From Pulveribacter suum (lineage in GTDB: Bacteria; Pseudomonadota; Gammaproteobacteria; Burkholderiales; Burkholderiaceae_C), in assembly GCF_003013695.1 (NCBI RefSeq), contig NZ_CP027792.1:1694501-1758500 (forward strand): DNA of 64,000 bases, given 5' to 3'. The notes under the pieces are model-generated. The model saw only the letters and a list, made by a program, of their open reading frames with translations. It was not told where the DNA came from and searched no databases. Shown here one piece after another: positions 45,383 to 54,482 of this stretch. Position 1 is the first letter of the stretch. The number at the start of each line of letters is the position of its first letter. The position numbers were made by a program, and so were the translations under genes.

Positions 45383-45440
45383 AAAAAACGGCTCCAGCGG
45401 TTGCCAGTAAAGCGCCAGCAGCTATGAAAACGATAGTGAA
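45383..45440 (-). repeat. Palindromic repeat P1, copy between the SDR and bktB genes
   Basis: The full inverted copy reads AACGGCTCCAGCGGTTGCCA, GTAAAGCGCCAGCAGCTATG, AAAACGATAG. It occupies most of the gap between the thiolase start and the SDR stop (45352-45446). Confidence 0.85.
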
Positions 45441-45446
45441 GAGGCC

Positions 45447-46196
45447 TCAGGCATCGCGCACGTCGGCCACCGGGTTAGCGCCAAAGTCCGGGCGCGCCAG
45501 CCAAGCCAGCACGCGGCGGGCAGCTTCCTCGGGCGAGGTCAGCGAGCCGCTGCTCTTGAGCTGGGCGAAGTTGCCCACGTCGGGAAAGTCGGCCGCATCG
45601 GCGCTGCGCAGCTGCACCTGCATGTCGGTGTCGATCACGCCGGGGGCCAGCGAGCACACGCGCGCGCCGTGGGGCTTGGCGGCCTCATCCAGCGCCAGGC
45701 AGCGGGTGAAGTGGTCCATGCCGGCCTTGGCGGCGCAGTAGGCCGCCTGCGAGGCCATGGCGCGCCGGCCCAGGCCCGAGGAGACGTTCAGCACCTTGCG
45801 CGGCACGCCCCAGCCTTCGGTGGCGGCCAGGAAAGCGGCGGTGAGCTGCATGGGCGCCTCCAGCCCCACGCGCAGGGCGCGCGCCACCTCATGCACATCG
45901 CTGGCCGACAGCGGGGCGATGGGTGGGATGACGCCGGCGTTGTTGATCAGGGTGGCGCTGGCGTAGCGGCCGGCGCCCTGGGCGGACAGCCAGGACTGCA
46001 GCTGTCCGGCGGCCTGCGCGCCGTCGGCCAGGTCCAGCGTCCACTGCTCCAGCTGCGCGCCCGCGGGGGCGGCCAGTTCGGGGTTGGCGTGGCGGGCGAT
46101 GCTGACGAGGGTGTGGCCGGGGGCGAGCAGCTGCCGGGCCATGGCCAGGCCCATGCCGCGCGAGCCGCCGGTCAGGATGGTGAGGTGCAGGGTCAT
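45447..46196 (-). CDS. SDR family oxidoreductase
   Basis: The 249-residue short-chain dehydrogenase has the NAD(P) motif TGGSRGMG near residue 9, the NNAG of LINNAGVIPP and the catalytic SSGL...YCAAK (Ser, Tyr-x-x-x-Lys). It resembles sepiapterin-reductase/YciK-like SDRs. I chose ATG 46196; the longer open frame overlaps the pseudouridine synthase gene. Substrate unknown. Confidence 0.88.
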   Translation of the reverse strand: MTLHLTILTGGSRGMGLAMARQLLAPGHTLVSIARHANPELAAPAGAQLEQWTLDLADGAQAAGQLQSWLSAQGAGRYASATLINNAGVIPPIAPLSASDVHEVARALRVGLEAPMQLTAAFLAATEGWGVPRKVLNVSSGLGRRAMASQAAYCAAKAGMDHFTRCLALDEAAKPHGARVCSLAPGVIDTDMQVQLRSADAADFPDVGNFAQLKSSGSLTSPEEAARRVLAWLARPDFGANPVADVRDA

Positions 46197-46271
46197 CCGG
46201 CAATGGTAATGGGACGGGGCGGGGCGGGGCCGGCCAGCTGCGCCAGGACGTAGTCCACCGCGGCGCCTGGT

Positions 46272-46329
46272 GCTATCGAAAAAATAGCTTCTAGCGCTTG
46301 ATAGGCAAGGGTTTGAGGTCGATTTGACC
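46272..46329 (+). repeat. Palindromic repeat P1, copy overlapping the end of the RluA-type gene
   Basis: This near-consensus copy has GCTATCGAAAAAA, TAGCTTCTAGCGCTTG, ATAGG and CAAGGGTTTGAGGTCGATTT. The minus-strand pseudouridine synthase gene reads into it, and its last 12 residues (GQIDLKPLPIKR) and TAG stop (46291-46293) come from the element. Confidence 0.9.
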
Positions 46330-46977
46330 AAAATCTGCCGGCAGATCGAAGCGGCAGGCCCTGCCGTGCACGGGGTGGTCGAAGGCCAGCGTGCTGGCGT
46401 GCAGCAGCAGGCGCGGCGCCAGGGCCAGCGCGGCTGCGTCGGCATACAGCGCATCGCCCAGGATGGGGTGGCCGATTGCGGCCAGGTGGACGCGCAGCTG
46501 GTGGGTGCGGCCGGTGACGGGCTCCAGCTCGACATGGGTAACGCCCGCCGCCGCGTCCTGCGCCACGGCACGCCAGCGCGTCAGGCTGGGCTTGTCCAGG
46601 GCGGGGTCGATCACGCGCAGCGGGCGGCGCTCCCAGTCGGCGGCGATGGGCAGGGCGATCTCGCCCCAGGCGCCGCCTGCCTCGCCCAGCAGCCCTGCCA
46701 CCACGGCCTGGTAGCGCTTGTGCACCTGGCGCTGCTCGAAGGCGCGGCCTAGCAGCCGCTGGGCAGTCGGGTTGCGTGCCATCAGCACCAGGCCCGAGGT
46801 GGCCTGGTCCAGTCGGTGCACGACGAGGACGCCGGGCCAGTGCTGCGCGGTGCGTGCGCTCAGGCAATCTTGCTTGTCCGGCCCGCGGCCGGGCACGCAC
46901 AGCAGGCCGGCGGGCTTGGCCAGCACCAGCAGATCGTCGTCGGCATGCACGCACTGCACGAGCGCGTCAGCCGCCAT
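46291..46977 (-). CDS. RluA-family pseudouridine synthase
   Basis: The 228-residue enzyme isomerises uridine in rRNA and/or tRNA. The catalytic Asp is in HRLDQATSGLVLMAR, and the family segments PVTGRTHQLRVHLAAIGHPILGDALYA are present. It is the length of E. coli RluA (23S U746 and tRNA U32) and lacks an S4 domain. ATG 46977 overlaps the stop of the hybrid kinase gene by 11 bases. The last 12 residues and the stop are encoded by a P1 repeat. Confidence 0.92.
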   Translation of the reverse strand: MAADALVQCVHADDDLLVLAKPAGLLCVPGRGPDKQDCLSARTAQHWPGVLVVHRLDQATSGLVLMARNPTAQRLLGRAFEQRQVHKRYQAVVAGLLGEAGGAWGEIALPIAADWERRPLRVIDPALDKPSLTRWRAVAQDAAAGVTHVELEPVTGRTHQLRVHLAAIGHPILGDALYADAAALALAPRLLLHASTLAFDHPVHGRACRFDLPADFGQIDLKPLPIKR

Positions 46978-49165
46978 GGATCAGCTGGTCCACGGTGGCG
47001 CACAGCTCCTGCACGTCGTTGGGCTTGTGGATCAGCGCGCGCGCGCCGCTGGCCAGGGCCTGCTGCTCGATGTCTGCCGTGACGTAGCCCGAGGCCAGCG
47101 CGATGGGCAGGTCGGCGCGGATGGCGTGGGCGGCGCGCACCAGATCCAGGCCGGAAAAGCCGGGCATGTTGTAGTCGGTCACCAGCAGGTCGTAGCGGGC
47201 GGGCGCCTCGCGCAGCGCCTGCGTGGCCTGGCGCGGGTCGGTAAAGCCCGTGACCTGGTAGCCGCGGCGGCGCAGCAGGCGCTGCACCAGAAAGACCAGG
47301 GCTTCGTCGTCATCCACGTACATCACATGGCGCTGGCGGCCCGGGGCGGTCACAAGGGTGGGCGCGGGTGCCGGTGCGACCGATGCCGGGGCTGGCGCCT
47401 GCTGCGGCTCGGCCGGGGCGGCGGGCGCATCGCCCGGCGCGGCCGGAAAGTACAGCGTGAAGCGGCTGCCCTGGCCCGGCGTGCTGTGCACGTCGATGGC
47501 GCCTTCATGCGTGCGCATCACGCCGTGTACCACGGCCAGGCCCAGGCCTGTGCCCTGGCCCACGGGCTTGGTGGTGAAGAACGGCTCGAAGATGCGCGAC
47601 ACCGTGGCTGCGTCCATGCCCGGTCCATCGTCGCGCACGGTCACGGCGGCGTAGTGCTCGCCCGACAGGCCCAGCCGCTCGCGCAGGCGCTGGCCGGGCT
47701 GTGCGACGGCCACGTCAACGTGGATGGTGCCGGGGCTCGTGCCGATGGCGTGGATGGCGTTGGTGCACAGGTTCAGCAGTGCCTGCTCGACCTGCGTCGG
47801 GTCGGCCAGCACGGGCGGCACGCCCTCGGCCTCGTGCACCGTCAGCACGATCTGCGGCGGCTGGGTCACGCGCAACAGGCGCTGGGTGTCGCGCGCCACT
47901 TCGGCCAGCGCCACGGGCGTGCGCCGGGGCGCCTCGTTGCGGCTGAAAGTGAGGATCTGGCGCACCAGATCGCGCGCGCGCCGCCCGGCCTTGTCGATCT
48001 CCAGCAGGCTCTCGTAGGCCGGCGTGCCGGGCTGGCCATCGGCCTTGGCCAGCTCCACGTTGCCCAGGATGGCGTGCAGGATGTTGTTGAAGTCGTGCGC
48101 AATGCCGCCGGCCATGGTGCCCACGGCCTGCATCTTGTGCGACTCGCGCAGTTGCACCTCCAGCTCGGCGCGGCGGGCCTCCTCGCGCTTGCGCGCCGTC
48201 AGGTCGCGGGCGAACACGGTGGTGGTCTCGCCGCCGGCGTGGCGCTCGAAGGACACGCTAATCTCCACCGCCAGCTCGCGCCCTGAAGCGGTAAGGGCGG
48301 TCATCTCGCCCAGCACCGCCTGCGTGGTCAGCTGGGCGAAGGCCAGCAACTGCTCGGCATGGGGGATGAAGCGCAGGATGGCGCTTCCCAGCGCGTCACT
48401 GGCCGCGCACTGGAACAGCACGGCCGCCGTGGGGTTGAACACGGTGATGCGCTGGTGCTGGTCCACGCAGATGATGGCGTCCAGCGCCGAGTTGATGACA
48501 GCCTCCAGGCGCTTTTCGCTGGCCTGGATCTGTTCGTTGCGCACCTGCAGCTCCCACGTGCTTTGCTGCAGCGCCCGGCGCTCGGCCAGCAGCGGGCCCT
48601 GGTCCACGACGGCGCACAGGTACTGGTGTTGCGTGCCGCCGGCGGTGTCGGCCGCCTCGATGCGGGCGATGTGCAGGTCGCCGGTGATCTGCCCGTCCTG
48701 GCCGATGCGAAAGACCACCTCGGTGGCCTCGGCGCGGCCGTCGGCGCTGGCCTGGTTGAAGGCATGGCGCACGCGCTGGCTGTGCGACGCATCGACAAAG
48801 GGCATGAGCGCCGTCAGCGGCCGGTCGTGCTCCAGCGGCTGAAACGACCGGTGCGCCATCGGATTGGCCTGCACCACGACGTCGTGCGTGTCGATGACCA
48901 GCAGCGCCAGCGGCACGCTGGCAAACAGCGCTTCGAACCGCTCGGAGGCGCTTTCCGCAGCCGCCTGGCTGTAGCGCAGCACCTTGTTTTGCGCCTCCAG
49001 TTCGGCCTGCGACTTGCGCAGCTCACCGATCAGGCGCGCCACCGGGCCGGTGGCGCGTTCGCCCGGCGTGCGCTGGTCCGGGTGCGGGGGCACCGGCCCG
49101 GCAGGCGGCGGGGCGCCGGCCGGGTCGGATTTGTGCAGCAGATAGGAAAGGTCGGGCTCGTTCAT
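46967..49165 (-). CDS. Hybrid sensor histidine kinase with PAS domains and C-terminal receiver
   Basis: The 732-residue product has no membrane segment. Order: a coiled N-terminus, PAS 1 (ASVPLALLVIDTHDVVVQANPMA), PAS 2 (INSALDAIICVDQHQRITVFNPTAAVLF) and the H-box VGTMAGGIAHDFNNILHAILGNV. HATPase_c follows (NLCTNAIHAI, DDGPGM, GQGTGLGLAV), then an alanine/proline linker and a receiver with Asp in LLVTDYNMPGFSG and IHKP. The kinase core resembles the hybrid kinase at 8.2-10.2 kb (same GGIAHDFNN box). I chose ATG 49165. No partner regulator gene is adjacent. Confidence 0.9.
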   Translation of the reverse strand: MNEPDLSYLLHKSDPAGAPPPAGPVPPHPDQRTPGERATGPVARLIGELRKSQAELEAQNKVLRYSQAAAESASERFEALFASVPLALLVIDTHDVVVQANPMAHRSFQPLEHDRPLTALMPFVDASHSQRVRHAFNQASADGRAEATEVVFRIGQDGQITGDLHIARIEAADTAGGTQHQYLCAVVDQGPLLAERRALQQSTWELQVRNEQIQASEKRLEAVINSALDAIICVDQHQRITVFNPTAAVLFQCAASDALGSAILRFIPHAEQLLAFAQLTTQAVLGEMTALTASGRELAVEISVSFERHAGGETTTVFARDLTARKREEARRAELEVQLRESHKMQAVGTMAGGIAHDFNNILHAILGNVELAKADGQPGTPAYESLLEIDKAGRRARDLVRQILTFSRNEAPRRTPVALAEVARDTQRLLRVTQPPQIVLTVHEAEGVPPVLADPTQVEQALLNLCTNAIHAIGTSPGTIHVDVAVAQPGQRLRERLGLSGEHYAAVTVRDDGPGMDAATVSRIFEPFFTTKPVGQGTGLGLAVVHGVMRTHEGAIDVHSTPGQGSRFTLYFPAAPGDAPAAPAEPQQAPAPASVAPAPAPTLVTAPGRQRHVMYVDDDEALVFLVQRLLRRRGYQVTGFTDPRQATQALREAPARYDLLVTDYNMPGFSGLDLVRAAHAIRADLPIALASGYVTADIEQQALASGARALIHKPNDVQELCATVDQLIHGG

Positions 49166-49255
49166 CGCGGGACCAGCGGGAGCCGGGCCAGTGTACGCCG
49201 GCATGCCGCGGCCCCCGGGCCGCGGTGAGAGGCTTCGCGGGGCTGCGGCCCGCCG

Positions 49256-50158
49256 TCAGCGCTGCAGCAGCAGATGCGCCAGGGCGCCGGGCAGCGCCGG
49301 GTGCTGCCAGGGGAAGGCGGCCTGCTCTGCACGCGCGGGCACCACACGCTGGCTGCCCAGCAGCAGCACCGACATCTCCCCCAGGGCCAGGCGCAGGGCC
49401 CAGCCCGGCACGGGCAGCAGGGCGGGGCGATGCAGGGCCCGCGCCAGCGCCTGCGCGAAATGCGCGTTGCGCACCGCGCCCGGCGCGCAGGCGTTGTAGG
49501 GCCCGCTGCAGGCGGGGTCGTGCAGCAAGCGGTCGATGAGGGCGACCTGGTCATCGAGGTGAATCCAGGGCATCCATTGCCGGCCACTCCCCAGCCGGCC
49601 TCCCAGGCCCATGCGAAAGGCCGGCAGCAATCGCGCCAGCATGCCGTGCTGCGGCGCCAGCACGGGGGCGGTGCGCACCAGCGCCACCCGCATGCCCCAC
49701 TGGCGGGCCCGCTCGGCCTCGTGTTCCCAGGCCGCGCACAGGCGGCTGCCGAAGTCCGGCCGGCCGGGCGGGCTGCCCTCGGCCAGCGCCTGCTCGCCGC
49801 AGTCGCCATACCAGCCGACCGCCGACCCCGACACCAGCACGGGCGGCGGGGTGGCGCGCCGCCCCAGCCAGTCCACCAGGGCGCGGGTCAGATCGATGCG
49901 GCTGCGCCACAGCACCTGCCGCCGCGCCGCCGTCCAGGGCCGATCGGCAATGGGAGCGCCGGCCAGGTTCACCACTGCGTCCAGGGGCGGCACCGCGTCC
50001 AGGGCCTGCAGCTGGCCAACGCCCCGGGCCCCGCTGCACAGGTGCGCCACCCGCTGCGGCTTACGGCTGAGGACCCACAGCTCGTGGCCCTGCTGCTGCC
50101 AGTGCTGGCACAAGGCGCGGCCGATCAGGCCGGTGCCACCGCTCAGGAGAATGCGCAT
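49256..50158 (-). CDS. TIGR01777 family epimerase (SDR39U1-like)
   Basis: The 300-residue extended SDR has the Rossmann motif MRILLSGGTGLIGRALCQHW, VVNLAGAPIADRPWT, the active-site region SGSAVGWYGDCGEQ and QWMPWIHLDDQVALIDRLL. The reaction is unknown for this widespread family. In relatives it often sits with photolyase-linked SDR and SnoaL-like genes, and here decayed remnants of those two families follow immediately upstream. I chose ATG 50158. Confidence 0.92.
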   Translation of the reverse strand: MRILLSGGTGLIGRALCQHWQQQGHELWVLSRKPQRVAHLCSGARGVGQLQALDAVPPLDAVVNLAGAPIADRPWTAARRQVLWRSRIDLTRALVDWLGRRATPPPVLVSGSAVGWYGDCGEQALAEGSPPGRPDFGSRLCAAWEHEAERARQWGMRVALVRTAPVLAPQHGMLARLLPAFRMGLGGRLGSGRQWMPWIHLDDQVALIDRLLHDPACSGPYNACAPGAVRNAHFAQALARALHRPALLPVPGWALRLALGEMSVLLLGSQRVVPARAEQAAFPWQHPALPGALAHLLLQR

Positions 50159-50189
50159 GTGAAGTCCTTTACGGGTTGCCCACGCCCGG

Positions 50190-50440
50190 TTACCAGGGCA
50201 GGCGCCGGCCGTCATCGGCCCCCAGCCCTCCTGAGTGTTCGGGGTGCAGGGTGTCGAGCACGCGCGCATGCACCGTGCCGGGATGCAGCGCGGCCAGCAC
50301 GGCTTGCGGGTCGGTGCGCGCCAGTTCGGCAAAAGCGGCTTTGATGACCACGTTCAAGGCTGCCTTGAACGCACGGTAGCTGTATCACCCGCCCAGGCGA
50401 TTGTCCCCGATGCGTCCACCCGCCAGTGGACCTGGCGTGC
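50190..50440 (-). pseudogene. Remnant of a C-factor (CsgA)-like SDR gene
   Basis: Read on the minus strand, a single frame gives GGRIGDNRLGG, a TGA stop (50385-50387), then YSYRAFKAALNVVIKAAFAE, LARTDPQAVLAALHPGTV and a short tail HSGGLGADDGRRLPW ending at 50190. Intact relatives read GDNRLGGWYSYRxSKAALN, so a Trp codon has become a stop. The catalytic Tyr-x-x-x-Lys is still recognisable. About 30 codons seem to be missing between HPGTV and the tail. The N-terminal two-thirds are gone. Confidence 0.7.
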
Positions 50441-50545
50441 TGCTGCGCAGGCCGCTACGCGCCCTAGAGCGCCGGGGCGCTGCATTGGCTCGCTGCCCGT
50501 GGTGCCCACGCTGCTGCGCGCAGCGGCGCGGGTCGCAAGCGGCAT

Positions 50546-50946
50546 TTGAGCCTGGTGGCCAGCGTGGAGGGCTGGCGCGGCCTGCCGCAAAGCCTGGAAG
50601 CTGGCGCCGGCCGACCTGCCGACGCCGCGCCAGCACGATGCACCCGATGCGCGCTTCGAGGGCCCTTTCACCGACGGGCAGGGCGTGTCCGTCATCACGC
50701 AGGTGTTCGCCCCCATGTACGAGACGCTGGAGCAGGCGCGCTTTTTCGTCACTCGGCACCTGGTGGAGGGCGACCAGGCGCTTCTGGCCTGGGAGTTGCG
50801 CCTTCGCATGCGCCGCTGGCGGCCGGGGCTGGACCAGCGCATCCAGGGCGCCAGCCTGGCCCGCGTGGCTGCCAATGGCCGGGCGGCGGCGCACCGGGAC
50901 TATGGGGATGCGGCCCAGGAGCGGTCCGAGAAGCTGCGCGCAAGGG
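50546..50946 (+). pseudogene. Remnant of a SnoaL-like (NTF2-fold) protein gene
   Basis: Residues DARFEGPFTDGQGVSVITQV, FAPMYETLEQARFFVTRHLV, EGDQALLAWELRLRMRRWRP and AANGRAAAHRDYGDAAQE form most of a SnoaL-like fold in one frame. The preceding piece (VEGWRGLPQSLEAG) lies in another frame, with the shift at about 50580-50640. No start codon with a ribosome-binding site is in frame. The C-terminus is lost, and the frame runs on antisense to gcvP. Together with the SDR remnant, this accounts for the gap from 50159 to 50987. Confidence 0.65.
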
Positions 50947-50987
50947 CCGGGGCCTCAGCCCCTTCGGTCCCTGCGCTGAAGCTCCTT

Positions 50988-53885
50988 TCAGTCCGGCTCG
51001 CCCACCGGCAGGCAGCTGCAAAACAGGTTGCGGTCGCCATACACGTTGTCCACGCGGCCGACGGGGCTCCAGTATTTGCTGCGCCGCAGGGCATCGACGG
51101 GGTAGGCAGCCGTCTCGCGCGGGTAGGGGTGCTCCCATTGCGCGGCCAGCAGGCTTTCGGCCGTGTGGGGGGCGTTTTTCAGAGGGTTGTCGTCGCGCGG
51201 CAGCGCACCGGATTCGATCTGGCGGATCTCTGCGCGGATGGCGATCATCGCGTCGATGAAGCGGTCGATCTCGGCCAGGTCCTCGCTCTCGGTGGGCTCC
51301 ACCATCAGCGTGTTGGGCACGGGAAAGCTCAGCGTGGGCGCGTGAAAGCCGTAGTCGATCAGCCGCTTGGCCACGTCCTCGGCCATCACGCCGCTGCTGT
51401 CCTTGAACTGGCGCAGGTCCAGGATGCACTCGTGCGCCACGTGGCCGTTGCCGGAGGCGTACAGCGTCGGGTAGTGGTCCTTGAGGCGCGCGCTGATGTA
51501 GTTGGCGCTCAGGATGGCGACTTCGGTGGCATCGGTCAGGCCCTGCGCGCCCATCATGCGGATGTACATCCACGAGATCGGCAGCACGGCCGCATTGCCC
51601 AGTGGCGCCGCGCTGACGGCGCCCACCTTGCCCGCGATGCCGGCCGTGGCGTGCCCGGGCAGATAGGGCACCAGGTCCTCGACCACGCAGACGGGCCCCA
51701 CGCCCGGCCCGCCGCCGCCATGGGGGATGCAGAAGGTCTTGTGCAGGTTCAGGTGGCTCACGTCGCCGCCGAACTCGCCCGGCGCGGCCACGCCGACCAG
51801 GGCGTTCATGTTGGCGCCGTCCACGTACACGCGCCCGCCGTGCTGGTGCACGAGCTGGCACAGCTCCTTGACGTGGGTCTCGAACACGCCGTGCGTGCTG
51901 GGGTAGGTGATCATCACGCAGGCCAGGTTCTGGCTGTGCTGCTCGCACTTGGCCTGCAGGTCGGCCATGTCCACGTTGCCGTTCTCGTCGCACTTGGTGA
52001 CCACCACCTGCATGCCCACCATCTGCGCGCTGGCCGGGTTGGTGCCGTGGGCGCTGCTGGGGATCAGGCAGATGGTGCGCTGCGTGTTGCCCTGCGCCTC
52101 GTGCCAGGCCTTGATGGCCAGCAGGCCGGCGTATTCGCCCTGACTGCCGGCGTTGGGCTGCAGGCTGACGCCGGCGTAGCCGGTGGCCTCGCACAGCCAC
52201 TGGCGCAGCTGCTCGTCCAGCTCGCGGTAGCCCTGCAGCTGGTCGGCCGGAGCGAAGGGGTGCACCTGGGCGAATTCGGGCCAGGTGATGGGGATCATCT
52301 CGCTGGTGGCGTTCAACTTCATGGTGCACGAGCCCAGCGGGATCATGCTGCGGTCCAGCGCCAGGTCCTTGTCGGACAGGCTGCGGATGTAGCGCAGCAT
52401 GGCCGTCTCGGAGTGGTGCGTGTTGAACACCGGGTGCGTGAGGAAGGCGCTGCTGCGCTGCAGCGCGGGCGGGATCAGCGTGTCCACGCCCATCTCGAAG
52501 TCGGCGAAGGTGGGCGTGGCCTGGCCGTCCTTGGCGAAGATCTTCCACAGCAGCTCGACGTCGGCCCGCGTGGTGGTCTCGTCCAGCGAGATGCACAGGT
52601 ACTCGTTCCAATAGATTCGCAGGTTGACGCCCATGGAGACTGCGCGGACAGCTATTGTTTTGGTAGCGTCGCGGGTGTGCAGGCTCAAGGTGTCGAAGCT
52701 GGCGTGCTCGCGCAGCGGCGCACCCAGGCTTCTCAAGCCCTGCGCCAGGATGGCCGTGTAGGTGGCCACGCGCCGGGCGATGCGCGTGAGGCCCTCGGGG
52801 CCGTGGTACACGGCGTACATGCTGGCGACCACGGCCGGCAGCACCTGCGCGGTGCAAATGTTGGAGGTGGCCTTTTCGCGGCGGATGTGCTGCTCGCGCG
52901 TCTGCAGCGCCAGGCGGTAGGCCGGCTGGCCGTGCACGTCCACGCTCACGCCCACCAGGCGGCCGGGCAGGCTGCGCTTGAAGGCGTCGCGGCAGGCCAT
53001 GTAGGCGGCGTGCGGGCCGCCCGCGCCCATGGGCATGCCCAGGCGCTGCGTGGTGCCGACGACGATGTCCGCGCCCCATTCGCCCGGCGGCACGATCAGC
53101 GTCAGCGCCAGCAGGTCGGCACAGGCGATCACGGCGGCCTGGCGCGCGTGGGCTTTCTCGGCCGCGGCGCGCAGGCTTTCCACGTCGTCGATGCGCCCGC
53201 TGGTGGCCGGGTACTGCACCAGCAGCGCGAAATATTCGCCTTCGATGGCAGCGTCCCATTCCTCGCGCGAATTGGCCAGCACCACCTCGATGCCCAGCGG
53301 CTGGGCGCGCGTCTGGATGACCTCGATGGTCTGCGGATGCGCGTCGCCGGCGACGATGAAGCGGTTGCTGGCCGCCTTGACCGAGCGGCGCGCCAGCGTC
53401 ATGGCCTCGGCGGCGGCGGTAGCCTCGTCCAGCATGGAGGCGTTGGCAATGTCCATGCCCGTCAGGTCGGTAACCAGGGTCTGGAAGTTGACCAGCGCCT
53501 CCATCCGGCCCTGGCTGATCTCGGCCTGGTAGGGCGTGTAGGCGGTGTACCAGGCGGGGTTTTCCAGCACGTTGCGCAGGATGACGCCGGGCGTGTGCGT
53601 GCCGTAGTAGCCCTGGCCGATGAAGCTCTTGAGCAGGCGGTTCTTGGCCGCGATGGCTTTCAGCTCGGCCAGTGCGCCAGCCTCGGTCGTCGGCGCGGGC
53701 AGCTGCATGTGGCTGGCGCGGGCGATGGAGCGCGGCACGATCGAGTCGATGAGCGCCCGGCGCGAGGCCTCGCCGATGAAGGAGAGCATGTGCGCCTGCT
53801 CGGCGTGATCCGGGCCGATATGGCGCGGCAGGAATTCGGCGGCGTTCTCGAGCGCGGCCAGGGGCAGGGCGGCGGGCATCTGCAT
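50988..53885 (-). CDS. gcvP: Glycine dehydrogenase (decarboxylating), P protein
   Basis: The 965-residue single-chain P protein decarboxylates glycine and transfers aminomethyl to the lipoyl arm of GcvH. The pyridoxal-phosphate lysine is Lys716 in [18 protein letters not shown]. Both halves of the protein are present, and the C-terminus [17 protein letters not shown] is intact. It is third in gcvT-gcvH-gcvP under the glycine riboswitch. The start is ATG 53885 (or the ATG two codons on). Residues about 407-416 ([10 protein letters not shown]) lie in a possible partial P1 copy. Confidence 0.97.
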   Translation of the reverse strand: MQMPAALPLAALENAAEFLPRHIGPDHAEQAHMLSFIGEASRRALIDSIVPRSIARASHMQLPAPTTEAGALAELKAIAAKNRLLKSFIGQGYYGTHTPGVILRNVLENPAWYTAYTPYQAEISQGRMEALVNFQTLVTDLTGMDIANASMLDEATAAAEAMTLARRSVKAASNRFIVAGDAHPQTIEVIQTRAQPLGIEVVLANSREEWDAAIEGEYFALLVQYPATSGRIDDVESLRAAAEKAHARQAAVIACADLLALTLIVPPGEWGADIVVGTTQRLGMPMGAGGPHAAYMACRDAFKRSLPGRLVGVSVDVHGQPAYRLALQTREQHIRREKATSNICTAQVLPAVVASMYAVYHGPEGLTRIARRVATYTAILAQGLRSLGAPLREHASFDTLSLHTRDATKTIAVRAVSMGVNLRIYWNEYLCISLDETTTRADVELLWKIFAKDGQATPTFADFEMGVDTLIPPALQRSSAFLTHPVFNTHHSETAMLRYIRSLSDKDLALDRSMIPLGSCTMKLNATSEMIPITWPEFAQVHPFAPADQLQGYRELDEQLRQWLCEATGYAGVSLQPNAGSQGEYAGLLAIKAWHEAQGNTQRTICLIPSSAHGTNPASAQMVGMQVVVTKCDENGNVDMADLQAKCEQHSQNLACVMITYPSTHGVFETHVKELCQLVHQHGGRVYVDGANMNALVGVAAPGEFGGDVSHLNLHKTFCIPHGGGGPGVGPVCVVEDLVPYLPGHATAGIAGKVGAVSAAPLGNAAVLPISWMYIRMMGAQGLTDATEVAILSANYISARLKDHYPTLYASGNGHVAHECILDLRQFKDSSGVMAEDVAKRLIDYGFHAPTLSFPVPNTLMVEPTESEDLAEIDRFIDAMIAIRAEIRQIESGALPRDDNPLKNAPHTAESLLAAQWEHPYPRETAAYPVDALRRSKYWSPVGRVDNVYGDRNLFCSCLPVGEPD
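52639..52667 (-). repeat. Possible partial P1 repeat inside gcvP
   Basis: CGGACAGCTATTGTTTTGGTAGC resembles the end of the inverted P1 element (GGCAGCTATTGAAAACGATAGC) only. It is read in frame in a variable loop of GcvP. It could be chance similarity. Confidence 0.4.
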
Positions 53886-53901
53886 GGGCGGGGCCTTCAG
53901 G

Positions 53902-53963
53902 GTGCTATTGAATGAGGAGCTGCTGCCGCTTGCCTGGCAAGCGCTGGAGCCCGATTTGGCTGA
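53902..53963 (+). repeat. Palindromic repeat P1, copy between gcvH and gcvP
   Basis: The full copy reads GTGCTATTGAATGAGG, AGCTGCTGCCGCTTG, CCTGG and CAAGCGCTGGAGCCCGATTT. It lies inside the gcvTHP transcript, 16 bases before the gcvP start on the minus strand. Confidence 0.85.
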
Positions 53964-54024
53964 TATTTCTGGAATGCCTGGAGCTGGCCCGCGCGCCCGT
54001 GCAGCGGCGGCGGGCCGGCGCGCG

Positions 54025-54399
54025 TCAGGCGTTGGCGGCGAAGTCCTGGTAGGCCGTCTCGTCCATCAGGCCCGAGAGCTCCTTCTCGTCGCTCAGCTTG
54101 ACCTTGAAGAACCAGCCCGCGCCCAGCGGGTCGGAGTTGGCCAGCGACGGGTCGGCGCGCAGCTGCTCGTTGACTTCGACGATCTCGCCCGAGATCGGCA
54201 TGTACACGTCGGCGGCGGCCTTCACCGATTCGACCACGCCGGCCACCTCGCCCTGCTTGAAGCTGGTGCCGACAGCGGGCAGGTCCACGAAGACGATGTC
54301 GCCCAGCGCGTCCTGCGCGTGCACGGTGATGCCGACCACGGCGGCGGCCGGCTCGGCGGTGTTGATCCACTCGTGGTCTTTGGAGTACTGGATGGTCAT
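54025..54399 (-). CDS. gcvH: Glycine cleavage system H protein
   Basis: The 124-residue lipoyl carrier shuttles the aminomethyl group between GcvP and GcvT. The lipoylation site is Lys60 in [20 protein letters not shown]-terminal DHEWI and C-terminal GWFFKVKL are typical. It lies between gcvT and gcvP in the operon. Confidence 0.97.
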   Translation of the reverse strand: MTIQYSKDHEWINTAEPAAAVVGITVHAQDALGDIVFVDLPAVGTSFKQGEVAGVVESVKAAADVYMPISGEIVEVNEQLRADPSLANSDPLGAGWFFKVKLSDEKELSGLMDETAYQDFAANA

Positions 54400-54482
54400 G
54401 GCGGTCTTTCGAAGAATGGAAAAGAGGAAAAAAAGGAGCAGGCAGGGCGCCCGCGAGCACTGTAGCTGCGGGCGCAGGCTCG

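Noticed and set aside
50685..53915. Plus-strand open frame of 1076 codons
   Set aside because: It is antisense to gcvP and continues out of the SnoaL remnant. It has low complexity and is explained by the high GC content and codon bias of gcvP.
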